From the NCBI GenBank assembly GCA_031366005.1, contig JANLZB010000040.1, positions 1 to 35,951 of the forward strand: a DNA stretch of 35,951 nucleotides. Direction: 5' to 3'. The notes under the pieces are model-generated. The model did not search any database. It saw only the letters and a program-made list of their open reading frames with translations, and had not been told where the DNA came from. The DNA comes from JANLUX01 sp031366005. GTDB taxonomy: Bacteria; Bacteroidota; Bacteroidia; AKYH767-A; OLB10. Within the stretch, counting starts at the first letter, position 1. Every line of letters begins with the position of its first letter. A program made the translations under genes and the position numbers. Below are positions 7,912 to 16,378 of the stretch, piece by piece.

Positions 7912-7988
7912 GGTTCGGTAGTTCAGCTGGTTAGAATACATGCCTGTCACGCATGGGGTCGCGGGTTCGAGTCCCGTCCGGACCGCCA
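7912..7988 (+). tRNA. tRNA-Asp (GTC)
   Basis: The acceptor stem GGTTCGG pairs with CCGGACC (one T-G wobble), followed by discriminator G and an encoded CCA. The anticodon stem CATGC/GCATG (7939-7943, 7951-7955) encloses the loop CTGTCAC, with anticodon GTC at 7946-7948. The T-arm contains GGGTTCGAGTCCC. All arms fold normally. A strong promoter and terminator flank it, so it is a single-gene unit. Confidence 0.97.
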
Positions 7989-8011
7989 GTAATCCGGAAG
8001 ACAAAATGAAT

Positions 8012-8041
8012 AAAACCCGTCAAAAATTTTTGGCGGGTTTT
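8012..8041 (+). terminator. Terminator after tRNA-Asp
   Basis: This is a near-perfect hairpin: AAAACCCG (8012-8019) pairs with CGGGTTTT (8034-8041), the stem continuing through the T·G pair and CAAAAA/TTTTTG. It is A-rich on the left and T-rich on the right, so it can work in both directions. Confidence 0.8.
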
Positions 8042-8140
8042 ATTATTCTACACCTTCTCCATATTTAAAATAATCGGCTGCCTCTAAATTACATTTGAAA
8101 ATTCACATTTTATTATGCTTTTTAATAATCATTATTTAGA

Positions 8141-8348
8141 GCCTGTTTAAATTTTAAAAAATAGTTTTTTATATATCATCCCTTCGGGATTCTTAACTGT
8201 TTGCTTGATCTTTTTATAATTATAACACGCTTTCATCGTTAAAAATTCCCGAAGGGATTGTATTTTTATAGTTAAATGAGTAAAGTTCACAGATAGAATC
8301 CCGAAGGGATGATAAATATTCTTTTTGAATTATGTAATTTAAACACGC
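8141..8348. repeat. MITE-like nested inverted-repeat element with TCCCTTCGGGA hairpins
   Basis: Outer arms GCCTGTTTAAATT (8141-8153) and AATTTAAACACGC (8336-8348) are inverted copies with one mismatch. Inside them, a 20-nt block with the ATCCC-TTC-GGGAT palindrome (8174-8193) is repeated in exact inverted orientation at 8295-8314, and a third, shorter hairpin (TCCC-GAA-GGGA, 8247-8257) sits between. The whole looks like a roughly 208-bp non-autonomous element with no ORF. The hairpin core is related to the GTCCC hairpins beside the Y1 transposase. It fills most of the gap between the tRNA and the next gene. Confidence 0.6.
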
Positions 8349-8386
8349 ACTTAATATAATCATCCGTTATTAAGCGCTATAGTATT

Positions 8387-8417
8387 TTTGAATATTTATC
8401 TAAACGAATTATCTTTG
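8387..8417 (+). promoter_or_regulatory. Promoter of the lysyl-oxidase-like gene
   Basis: TTTG at 8387-8390, a 19-nt spacer and TATCTTTG at 8410-8417 match the Bacteroidota consensus exactly. Predicted transcription start is about 8424, some 13 nt before the ATG at 8437. Confidence 0.7.
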
Positions 8418-8436
8418 AACGATACCCCTCAATCAC

Positions 8437-11067
8437 ATGAAGAAAACCATTACCCTCATCGCATTAATTTGTTTTGCATTAATATCTAAAGCTCAAACAT
8501 TTTCATGGTCTGGCTTCGCTCCTATTTATGATTTCCAGACTGATACTATTCCTATTAATGTTTCTGGATTGCCTGCGGTTATTGATACCAATTTTGGTAT
8601 TGCTCACGTATGCATGTACATTACACATACTTATGATGCAGATCTATTAATAAAACTGGTATCTCCAAATGGAGCCTCGGTTACTCTAATTCAAAGTGTC
8701 GGAGGTTCAGGAGATAATTTTACAGGTACATGCTTAGGTATGGACGGAACAGCATTTAGTAATGCGCAACCCCCTTATACGGGACTGTTTCTCCCTACAG
8801 GGAATGTTAGTTCTTTTAACAATGGGCAGAACCCCAATGGACAATGGCTTTTTATTGTCACTGATCAGGCTGGTGCCGATACAGGTTCTATTCATTCAGT
8901 AAGTCTTGCGTTTACTAACAATCCTCCGCGCCAACAAACAACAGGTGGTGGAGGCAGTGGTGGTGGCCCAACAGGAGTTTATGTGTGTTCAACCTGCGTG
9001 TGTCCTGGTGGCGCTGCATCTTGTGACCTTTTACCTGATATGACTGCCTCCGGGAAGGAGATCCTTACTAACCATAATGAAACACCTGGTTTTTTATATA
9101 TCTCAAACGCTACTCCAAACATAGGTTATGGACCTATTGATATTTACGGAATTGATTCCTGTTTTTGTGGTACTACCTATGTGCCTTGCAATACTATATG
9201 TCCTAATGGAGTAGAAATAAAGCATATCGTAAAACAACGTATTTATCACAAAGTTGCAGGCAATGATACATTAACCTATTATGATCGTTTTGCAGGAGCA
9301 ATGACTTATCATCCCACCCATGGTCACCTGCATGTGGATAATTGGGCAAGCTACACATTGCGCACACGCACGTCAAATCCCGATGCGAGGACCTGGCCTA
9401 TTGTGAGTACCGGTGTAAAACAAAGTTTTTGTCTTGTTAACCTTGGAACATGTGGGGGTAATAATGGCGAATGTGTAAGTGACACCGGAACAATTATAAC
9501 AACTGTTCCTAATCAAAATCTCGGATTTCATACCGGATGTGGTTTAACGCAGGGAATTTATCCGGGCAATTATGATGTATATAGTATTTCACTTAATGAC
9601 CCTATTCCATTAAACGGTGTATGCAATGGTGATTATTACATTGTGTCAATAACAGATCCTAATAATGATTTCCTGGAAAGCAATGAAAATAATAACTGGG
9701 TAGCAGTACCTATTACATTGACTCAACAAGGTGGTGGAATACCCATCATCACTTCCAACGCATCTTCTTCTACAATATGTCCTGGAGGAAGCATAACACT
9801 TTCATCAAGTACTGCTACAAATTATCGCTGGTCTTCAGGAGCAACCACGAAAAGTATAACGGTGAATGCTCCTGGAATTTTTACGGTAACCACGGATACG
9901 TCCGCAACCTGTTCAGGCACTTCTCTGCCCTATACTGTATCTTATACAGTGATGAACATTACTCCCTCATCACCGCAAGTTTGCCGGGGAGACTCAGTGC
10001 AATTGATTGCAAGCACAACTAACGAAGTTCAAAACAATTATACTGTGGGCAATGGCACAATCGTTAATAGCGGCACCGGCTATCCTGCTCCTTATGGTAA
10101 CTATTATTGGGGCGCCAGGCATCAGTTTCTTATCCGTGCATCGGAGCTTACAGCCGCAGGTATGTCAGCTGGTATTCTTACAGGATTATCTTTTGATGTA
10201 TCAACTGTTAATAGTGCGCCTGTGCATAATAATTTCATTATCAGGATGGGTTCTACTTCCCTTGATTCCATTTCTACATTTCAGTCAGGATTAACAACTG
10301 TAAAGACTTCCAATAATTATCAGCCTGTAGCGGGATGGAACAAGCATGATTTTACCTCACCGTTTAACTGGAATGGCACTTCTAATATTATCGTAGAAAC
10401 ATGTTTTAATAATTCGTCATGGGTTAATAATGGCAATGCTTCTGTTCGGCAGTCCACAACTGCTTTCCGGTCAACCGTTTATTACAGAGCAGATGCCGGC
10501 TCCGTTTGTGGTACAAACTCCGTAACAGCCACAGCTTCTCAACGGCCAAATATTCGATTTACACGTTTTGTACCTCTTACTTATAGTTGGTCGCCTACAG
10601 TAGGACTAAATAATCCTTCGATTGCGAATCCAATAGCGAAACCCTCCAACACAACACTTTACACGGTGACCTCGAACAATCAATGCAACACCACTGGTCA
10701 GGTAACCGTGACCGTGACTAATTGCAACTCACTTATTACATTAAATCTTAAAGTTTTTATTGAAGGATATTACCTTGGCGGAGATAGTATGGTTCCGGTT
10801 GTTGATCCGGTTAACCGTCCTTTAGTTTGTGATACTGTAACTATTCATCTTGTTGATTCAGTTAACCTGAATGCCATTGCCGCAACAGCTAAAAGCCCGA
10901 TTTCCATCCATGGATATGGAACTTTTACTATCAGTGCTTCCGCTTTATTACCTGGACATAAGTATTATCTTATAGTGCGTAACAGAAATGCTGTGGAAAC
11001 GTGGAGCAAAAATGCTTTGTCGTTTGAAGGTTCTACTGTGACTTTTGATTTTACTATTCCAAACTGA
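8437..11067 (+). CDS. Secreted P-domain / lysyl-oxidase-like multidomain protein
   Basis: The 876-residue protein starts with a signal peptide (KKTITLIALICFALISKAQ). Residues about 21-165 form a proprotein-convertase P domain (VCMYITHTYDADLLIKLVSP, PNGQWLFIVTDQAGADTGSI). After a Gly-rich linker, about 195-430 resemble bacterial lysyl oxidase family proteins: LLPDMTAS, a histidine cluster H292-P-T-H295-G-H297-L-H299 followed by NWASYTL, and the closing CNGDYYIVSITDPNNDFLES. The histidines would be the copper ligands if the enzyme is active. Next come an Ig-like Cys-containing module, a beta-rich segment, and a C-terminal domain (LNLKVFIEGYYLGGDSM to the end) common in secreted Chitinophagales proteins, in place of a standard T9SS type A domain. 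The enzyme activity is inferred from the histidine motif only. Confidence 0.78.
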   Translation: MKKTITLIALICFALISKAQTFSWSGFAPIYDFQTDTIPINVSGLPAVIDTNFGIAHVCMYITHTYDADLLIKLVSPNGASVTLIQSVGGSGDNFTGTCLGMDGTAFSNAQPPYTGLFLPTGNVSSFNNGQNPNGQWLFIVTDQAGADTGSIHSVSLAFTNNPPRQQTTGGGGSGGGPTGVYVCSTCVCPGGAASCDLLPDMTASGKEILTNHNETPGFLYISNATPNIGYGPIDIYGIDSCFCGTTYVPCNTICPNGVEIKHIVKQRIYHKVAGNDTLTYYDRFAGAMTYHPTHGHLHVDNWASYTLRTRTSNPDARTWPIVSTGVKQSFCLVNLGTCGGNNGECVSDTGTIITTVPNQNLGFHTGCGLTQGIYPGNYDVYSISLNDPIPLNGVCNGDYYIVSITDPNNDFLESNENNNWVAVPITLTQQGGGIPIITSNASSSTICPGGSITLSSSTATNYRWSSGATTKSITVNAPGIFTVTTDTSATCSGTSLPYTVSYTVMNITPSSPQVCRGDSVQLIASTTNEVQNNYTVGNGTIVNSGTGYPAPYGNYYWGARHQFLIRASELTAAGMSAGILTGLSFDVSTVNSAPVHNNFIIRMGSTSLDSISTFQSGLTTVKTSNNYQPVAGWNKHDFTSPFNWNGTSNIIVETCFNNSSWVNNGNASVRQSTTAFRSTVYYRADAGSVCGTNSVTATASQRPNIRFTRFVPLTYSWSPTVGLNNPSIANPIAKPSNTTLYTVTSNNQCNTTGQVTVTVTNCNSLITLNLKVFIEGYYLGGDSMVPVVDPVNRPLVCDTVTIHLVDSVNLNAIAATAKSPISIHGYGTFTISASALLPGHKYYLIVRNRNAVETWSKNALSFEGSTVTFDFTIPN

Positions 11068-11328
11068 TTTTAAGTAAAATGGTCTGATTTGATAGTTTCG
11101 GAATGAAACATAAGCAACAATTTTACCTTTTATACCTATGGTCAGAGATTGTTTTGAGATTTTAATATTGGCAAGAATTATTTGTTTACTACCTATCATT
11201 TATTATTGGATGGAAATTAATTATTTCTGACCGGTAATCAGAAAGTGAAAAGAATTAATTGCATTTATTTGTGGCAATAAATTTATAGTAGTAATTTCCC
11301 TCCATATTCCCACATCCACTACCATTTA

Positions 11329-13299
11329 ATGAAAATCGTTTCTTTTATTGCCTTTACAGGACTGTTATTGCATGAATGTCCAAACATCTGCACTGCCCAG
11401 CCTGTAGCCACAGATACTGCCATTCATGTAAGTACAATTATGCAGGTAAGGCCTACTGCGGTTCGCATTGCAGTCAATCCTATTGATCACGCGCTTTATT
11501 ATGCCACCTTCCAGGGAGGACTATATAAAATCCGGAATCAAGGCAGTGTTTATTCTGACACATTAATTGCAACAGCTACTCAGCATCAAATCAATTACCT
11601 GCAAAGCATAGCCTTTAAGGATAGTAATATTTACCTCGTAGGAAATCGTAAGGCACCCAACACTGCAGGTCACGGCTTGGTGATGCGTGGCAAATTCAAA
11701 CCTAATGGCACCTGGCAGTGGGATACGCTCATGTACACTGTTAATTACCCCAGCACCGCTACTTTATTTGATCATGCATTTAGCAGCATTTGTGTGTCTG
11801 CCAATGGCGATTCACTTTACATTGGAAGCGGATCACGCACTGATCATGGAGAAGTTCAGACATCCAATGGACTTTTTCCCAATACACGAGAAGTAGGCCT
11901 TACCAGTACAGTATTCCGTATTCCCATTAATCCTGCTGCACCTGTTTATTTACCCAATGATTCTGCAATACTTGCCTCAGGCCCTTATGTCTATTGCCGT
12001 GGTGTGCGAAATTCTTTTGATATGGCACTTGCTCCAAATGGTGATTTGCTTGCCAGCGAAAATTCAGGAGATCGCGATGATCCGGAAGAACTTAACTGGT
12101 TGCGTAATGGAGGTCATTATGGATTTCCTTGGCGGATGGGAGGTAACCTTACGGGAATGCAGTTTTCGAATTATAACCAGAGCAACGATTTACTGATAAA
12201 TCACAATTGTCTCGCATGGACCAATGGATATTTCTATAATGATCTCAACTATCCTCAGCCGCCCGGCCTTGTCACTTTTAGTGAACCAGTAAAAAATTAT
12301 GGTCCTGATGGAGATAAGTTCCGGAATGCAAATACAGGTCTTGTGCATGATGCAAGTGATGAAGGAACTTTTATCACCAGCTTTACTCCTCATCGTTCAC
12401 CTCTTGGATTAGTATTCGATATTAACGGTAAGCTTACTGCTCCTTACAATTATGGAGCATTTATTATGTCCTATACTGAAGGAACCGCAGATACCTCAGG
12501 TACGTTGCCGAATGGTTCAACAGGGCCTTTCAGTGATGTTGGACAAGACCTTTTACAGCTTGCCTTATTTAAGGATACAGCCAGCGGTCAATATTCAATG
12601 AATTGTTACCGTATTGCAGGGGATTTTAAAAACCCTGTTGATGCGTGTCTGGACGATAATGTACTTTATGTGATAGAAAGTCATTATCCGGGTAACCCTC
12701 TTACGCCAAAACTATATGCGTTAACATTTCCATTAAACACTAATAATGGCAACAGCGCCTTTCTGCCAAAAGACTCTGTAATCTGTTCAGGAAATTCCAT
12801 TACGATAGCACCCAATATAAAAGGCAAATGGAATTATCAGTGGTCCAATGGAGCTACCACAGCGCAAATAGCAGTTTCGCCAACTGCTAATACCACTTAT
12901 TGGCTCACGATAAACAATGGAATTACAATGAGTACAGATACAATTGTTATTTCAGTTTCCAAGCCTCCCACCATTCCTTCAACAATTACTATAACAGGCG
13001 GTATTGCGAAAGTATGTCCAGGCAGTACACGTACTTATACCGTTTCATTTACAGCCGGAGTTACTTATAACTGGGTAGTTCCTGCAGGTGCAACAATAAA
13101 CAGCGGGCAGGGAACGAGTAGTATTAACCTAACTTATACAAGTGGATTTACTGCTAACGATACATTAACAGTTATTAAAATGAATAGTTGCGGAAGCAGC
13201 CCTGAACGAAATCTTATTATACAAAGAAATCTCCCCTCAACTCCCGGAGCCATTACAGGTAATACCATCGGCTTATGTATCCTGCAAATAATTATATAA
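11329..13299 (+). CDS. Glucose/sorbosone dehydrogenase-like secreted protein, 3' end disrupted
   Basis: The 656-residue product has a signal peptide (KIVSFIAFTGLLLHECPNIC...AQP). Residues about 40-470 resemble the beta-propeller of PQQ-type soluble aldose/sorbosone dehydrogenases (HGLVMRGKFKPNG, GDSLYIGSGSRTDHGE, RGVRNSFDMALAPNGDLLAS and GDRDDPEELNWLRNGGHYGF). Two Ig/PKD-like modules follow (WNYQWSNGATTAQIAVSP; VPAGATINSGQGTSSINLTY). The frame then enters what should be a further Ig module (PSTPGAITGNTIGLC) and stops at 13299, while a T9SS sorting domain continues in another frame from 13275. The protein as read lacks its secretion tag. The dehydrogenase activity is inferred from the fold. 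Confidence 0.75.
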   Translation: MKIVSFIAFTGLLLHECPNICTAQPVATDTAIHVSTIMQVRPTAVRIAVNPIDHALYYATFQGGLYKIRNQGSVYSDTLIATATQHQINYLQSIAFKDSNIYLVGNRKAPNTAGHGLVMRGKFKPNGTWQWDTLMYTVNYPSTATLFDHAFSSICVSANGDSLYIGSGSRTDHGEVQTSNGLFPNTREVGLTSTVFRIPINPAAPVYLPNDSAILASGPYVYCRGVRNSFDMALAPNGDLLASENSGDRDDPEELNWLRNGGHYGFPWRMGGNLTGMQFSNYNQSNDLLINHNCLAWTNGYFYNDLNYPQPPGLVTFSEPVKNYGPDGDKFRNANTGLVHDASDEGTFITSFTPHRSPLGLVFDINGKLTAPYNYGAFIMSYTEGTADTSGTLPNGSTGPFSDVGQDLLQLALFKDTASGQYSMNCYRIAGDFKNPVDACLDDNVLYVIESHYPGNPLTPKLYALTFPLNTNNGNSAFLPKDSVICSGNSITIAPNIKGKWNYQWSNGATTAQIAVSPTANTTYWLTINNGITMSTDTIVISVSKPPTIPSTITITGGIAKVCPGSTRTYTVSFTAGVTYNWVVPAGATINSGQGTSSINLTYTSGFTANDTLTVIKMNSCGSSPERNLIIQRNLPSTPGAITGNTIGLCILQIII

Positions 13300-13505
13300 T
13301 AATTAGTTTTTCCGTTAAGCAACAAGAATTTTGTAAGTTAGTAATAACAGATCTGAGTGGCAGAATTATTTTAACAAAACAAATTTTTGCAAATGCCGGA
13401 GATAATCAATATCCGGTTAATCTGGATTGGCTGTCAAATGGTATTTACATAGTTCGTTTAACAAACACGGCAAATACGCTGGTTAAACGTATTGCGTTAG
13501 ATTAG
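13275..13505 (+). pseudogene. Out-of-frame T9SS type A sorting domain of the preceding gene
   Basis: This frame encodes a normal T9SS C-terminal domain without its first residues: YPANNYIIISFSV, then KLVITDLSGRIIL, SNGIYIVRLTNTANTLVKRI and a terminal Asp. It overlaps the end of the upstream gene by 25 nt in a different frame. The expected linker and the rest of the third Ig module are missing, so the junction at about 13262-13280 looks like an internal deletion that also shifted the frame. A misassembly across repeated Ig modules is an alternative. It has no signal peptide and would not function alone. Confidence 0.7.
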
Positions 13506-13588
13506 ATTTGAAATAATAAAATTAACCTGTTTTAGTTAATATTCTAATCCTGGTTTTTGAACCAGGTCGCTCTAAGGAGTTGATAAAC

Positions 13589-13596
13589 TATTTTTG
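13589..13596 (+). promoter_or_regulatory. Possible -7 box of the Omp85-family gene
   Basis: TATTTTTG matches TAnnTTTG. Transcription would start at about the ATG (13603), implying a very short leader. A good -33 element at the normal spacing is not seen. A 7-bp hairpin (CCTGGTT-TTTG-AACCAGG, 13549-13566) lies just upstream. Confidence 0.4.
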
Positions 13597-13602
13597 CAAA
13601 TA

Positions 13603-15348
13603 ATGAAATTCTTTTTTCTATTCGTTTGTTTACTGGTAGTCTCTATTTCATCAGTCGCTCAGTTCACGTTGAGATTAATTGCGTCTGAGAAAATTGAAAA
13701 AAATCTTGTAGAAAAATTAAAAAAAGATGCAAGGCTGAAAACAAATTTCACTGATGAGCTTGGCGCGAAGAATGAATTAAATAGATTTTTCGCACAATTA
13801 CTTGAGGCTGGTTATCTCTCTGTTAACCTTGATAGTTTGGTTAAAGATTCCTTGACCTTGAATGCCTATTGCACTATTGGTGAAACTTATCGCTGGGCAA
13901 AATTGCATGCGGGAAATGCTGATGAAGGTTTGCTAAGCGAAATTGGTTACCGTGATCGTTTTTATCGCAATAAAACTTTTGATCCTGCAGCTATCAGCCG
14001 GCTTGCACAGCGATTATTAAATTGGTTTGAAAACAATGGTTATCCATTCGCGTCTTTTCGTTTAGACAGTATTACCGTTCAACAAAACACCATTGAAGCA
14101 TCCATTCATATTGAACGCGGTGAGCTGATAAATATTGACACTCTCATCATAAGAGGCAACTCAAAGCTGAGCCGAATTTATATATATAATTATTTAGGCA
14201 TTAAGCCAGGTGATGTTTATAATGAAAGCCTGATAAAAAAAATTTCTACGCGCCTGAAAGAGCTTCCTTTTGTAACTGAAAGTAAATCATTCCAGATTGA
14301 ATTCACTGAAAACAAAGCAATACTGATTCTGACTCTTGAAAATAAAAAAGCAAGTCAGCTGAATGGAGTTATCGGAGTTTTACCCGACAGCAAAAATGCA
14401 GGTAAGATTAATGTAACCGGTGATATAAAAATACGTTTGCAAAACTCTTTTGGCAGGGCTGAACTTTTTGATTTGAACTGGAGTAATCCTCAACCAAAAT
14501 CGCAGGACTTAAAAGTAAAATTAAACGTTCCCTTTGTGCTCAATTCACCGTTTGGAATTGATGCTTCTATTGGTATTTATAAAAAAGATACTACTTACCT
14601 TGAGTTTCAGCGGCAATTGGGACTGCAATATTATTTTTCAGGCACCAGCTATGTAAAAGTTTTTGCAGGAAAGAAATCAAGTAATTTAATTTCAGTGAAA
14701 GGCTATGAATTTGTACAAACTCTTCCACCGTTTGCTGATGTTGCTTCCACCACTTATGGTTTAGGAGGCAAATGGGAGAAGCTGGATTATCGCTTGAATC
14801 CACGATCTGGTTTCAGTATGGAAGGTGCGGCAGGTGCAGGAAATAAAATTATTTCGCGTAACAGTAAAATCAACAAACATGTGTATGACAGTCTGGATTT
14901 AAAAACTGCGCAGTATAATGGCGAGTTCACCGGTGATGTATATTTTCCAATTGCAATCCGGAGCGTGTTGAACATTGGTACTCAAGCTGCATATTTATAT
15001 AGTCCTGATATTTTTGAAAATGAATTGTTTCGTTTTGGTGGATTAAAATCATTGCGTGGTTTCAATGAGCAGAGCCTCCTTGCTTCACGATATGTAATTG
15101 GCAAAGCAGAATACCGTTTTATTCTTGAACAAAACTCTTATCTCTTTACTTTTATTAATGGTGCCTATTATGAAAATCATACCCACAACAAATTCATACA
15201 CGATACTCCAATCGGATTTGGTGCAGGCATTACATTTGAAACCAAGCTTGGAATTTTTTCTTTTAATTACGCTTTAGGAAAACAGTTTAATAATCCTATT
15301 CTATTTAAAGAAGGAAAGGTTCATTTTGGAATTGTGAATTATTTTTAA
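13603..15348 (+). CDS. Omp85/BamA-family outer membrane protein
   Basis: The ATG at 13603 gives an ideal signal peptide (KFFFLFVCLLVVSISSVAQ); a TTG nine bases upstream is less likely. Residues about 160-260 contain a POTRA-like repeat (INIDTLIIRGNSKLSRIYIY, YLGIKPGDVYNESLIKKIS, LKELPFVTESK). The rest, about 270-581, is a beta-barrel of amphipathic strands with the Omp85 lid-loop signature LRGFNEQ (FGGLKSLRGFNEQS). It ends in an aromatic residue (VNYF), as barrels recognised by the BAM machinery do. With about 580 residues and one clear POTRA it is smaller than BamA, and is more like TamA or a two-partner-type translocator. The substrate is unknown. The next gene, era, has its own promoter-like box. 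Confidence 0.85.
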   Translation: MKFFFLFVCLLVVSISSVAQFTLRLIASEKIEKNLVEKLKKDARLKTNFTDELGAKNELNRFFAQLLEAGYLSVNLDSLVKDSLTLNAYCTIGETYRWAKLHAGNADEGLLSEIGYRDRFYRNKTFDPAAISRLAQRLLNWFENNGYPFASFRLDSITVQQNTIEASIHIERGELINIDTLIIRGNSKLSRIYIYNYLGIKPGDVYNESLIKKISTRLKELPFVTESKSFQIEFTENKAILILTLENKKASQLNGVIGVLPDSKNAGKINVTGDIKIRLQNSFGRAELFDLNWSNPQPKSQDLKVKLNVPFVLNSPFGIDASIGIYKKDTTYLEFQRQLGLQYYFSGTSYVKVFAGKKSSNLISVKGYEFVQTLPPFADVASTTYGLGGKWEKLDYRLNPRSGFSMEGAAGAGNKIISRNSKINKHVYDSLDLKTAQYNGEFTGDVYFPIAIRSVLNIGTQAAYLYSPDIFENELFRFGGLKSLRGFNEQSLLASRYVIGKAEYRFILEQNSYLFTFINGAYYENHTHNKFIHDTPIGFGAGITFETKLGIFSFNYALGKQFNNPILFKEGKVHFGIVNYF

Positions 15349-15353
15349 TAATC

Positions 15354-15386
15354 AACTTTGCCAAAGTTTTAAACTTTGGCAAAGTT
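15354..15386. repeat. Perfect 33-bp palindrome before era
   Basis: AACTTTGCCAAAGTTT (15354-15369) and its exact reverse complement (15371-15386) flank a single central T. It stands 5 nt after the Omp85 stop and 23 nt before era. There is no T-run, so it is not a classical terminator; it could act as an operator or a mobile hairpin. Confidence 0.7.
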
Positions 15387-15393
15387 ATCTGCA

Positions 15394-15401
15394 TACCTTT
15401 G
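15394..15401 (+). promoter_or_regulatory. Putative -7 box of era
   Basis: TACCTTTG matches TAnnTTTG exactly. The right arm of the 33-bp palindrome contains TTTG (15375-15378) 15 nt upstream, a little closer than usual for -33. Transcription would begin only a few bases before the era ATG at 15410. Confidence 0.5.
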
Positions 15402-15409
15402 CCCCTTCA

Positions 15410-16288
15410 ATGAAACATCAAAGCGGTTTTGTAAATATTATTGGTAAACCCAATGTGGGTAAATCCACGTTGATGAATGCTTTGTTAGGTGAAAATTTAT
15501 CTATTGTTACCAATAAAGCGCAAACAACAAGGCATCGCATCAAAGGAATTTTGAATAATGATAATTACCAGATCATTTTTTCAGATACTCCCGGAATGTT
15601 AAAGCCCGTGTATAAATTGCATGAGAAAATGATGGAAGTTGTTAATGAGACATTAACGGACGCTGACATTGTTATCTATTTAATTGAAGTAAAAGAAACT
15701 ACGATTGAAGAAGAATTATTAACCAAACTTCAGTTTTTAAATGTGCCTGTTTTGCTGGTGATGAATAAAGTGGATGAGGTGGATCAGGAATTTATTGAAA
15801 AACAAACGGAGCATTGGAAAAAGCTATTAAACCCGACTGAAATCATTCCAATCTCAGCATTACATAAATTTTATTTAGATGTGTTACTGAAAAAAATATT
15901 AGAGAACCTTCCTGAAGGCGAAGCATATTTTGAAAAAAATGATGAACTGAGCGATCGTGATATGCGCTTCTTCGCATCAGAAATTATACGTGAAAAAATA
16001 TTATTGTTTTATCAAAAAGAAATTCCTTATTCTGTAGAAGTAAAAATTCAATCTTATAAAGAGAATGAAGATATAGATGTGATCAAAGCATTTATTTACA
16101 CAGCACGCGAATCTCAAAAAGCAATAATACTTGGACATGGTGGTGCCGCAATTAAAAAATTAGGAACAGAAGCGAGAAAAAAATTAGAAGAATTGCTTGG
16201 CAAAAAAGTGTTTTTAGAATTAACTGTCAAGGTAATTGAAGACTGGAGAAATGATGAGCAATCATTGAAACGGTTCGGATACGAATAA
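15410..16288 (+). CDS. era: GTPase Era
   Basis: The 292-residue protein has the Era layout: N-terminal GTPase domain with G1 GKPNVGKST, the switch region NKAQTTRHRIKGI, G3 DTPG and G4 NKVD, then a C-terminal KH RNA-binding domain (KAIILGHGGAAIKKLGTEAR, then KVFLELTVKVIEDWRND). Era binds the 3' end of 16S rRNA and acts in 30S subunit assembly. The length and motif spacing are normal. It is directly followed by der, another ribosome-assembly GTPase, an arrangement seen in many Bacteroidota. Confidence 0.97.
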   Translation: MKHQSGFVNIIGKPNVGKSTLMNALLGENLSIVTNKAQTTRHRIKGILNNDNYQIIFSDTPGMLKPVYKLHEKMMEVVNETLTDADIVIYLIEVKETTIEEELLTKLQFLNVPVLLVMNKVDEVDQEFIEKQTEHWKKLLNPTEIIPISALHKFYLDVLLKKILENLPEGEAYFEKNDELSDRDMRFFASEIIREKILLFYQKEIPYSVEVKIQSYKENEDIDVIKAFIYTARESQKAIILGHGGAAIKKLGTEARKKLEELLGKKVFLELTVKVIEDWRNDEQSLKRFGYE

Positions 16289-16300
16289 TGGGGAGTTATA

Positions 16301-16358
16301 AATTTTGAGTTAGGAGTTATGAATATTAACTCTGACTTAAAATTCATAACTCAAAATT
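16301..16358. repeat. AT-rich inverted repeat between era and der
   Basis: The left part, AATTTTGAGTTA followed by GGAGTTA and TGAAT, can fold on AATTTTGAGTTATGAAT read from the other strand at 16342-16358, with a 7-nt duplication (GGAGTTA) unpaired. This GAGTTATGAATTT filler sequence is common between Bacteroidota genes. It lies in the 90-nt gap before der and may form the 5' leader structure of a shared mRNA. Confidence 0.5.
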
Positions 16359-16378
16359 GATAATTTAAAATTAACAAA

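Noticed and set aside
10007..10294. Alternative-frame ORF within the lysyl-oxidase-like gene
   Set aside because: It is a shadow of a low-GC coding sequence; there is no start signal or domain.
13549..13566. Rho-independent terminator before the Omp85-family gene
   Set aside because: The 7-bp hairpin has no following T-run, so it is only a possible structure.
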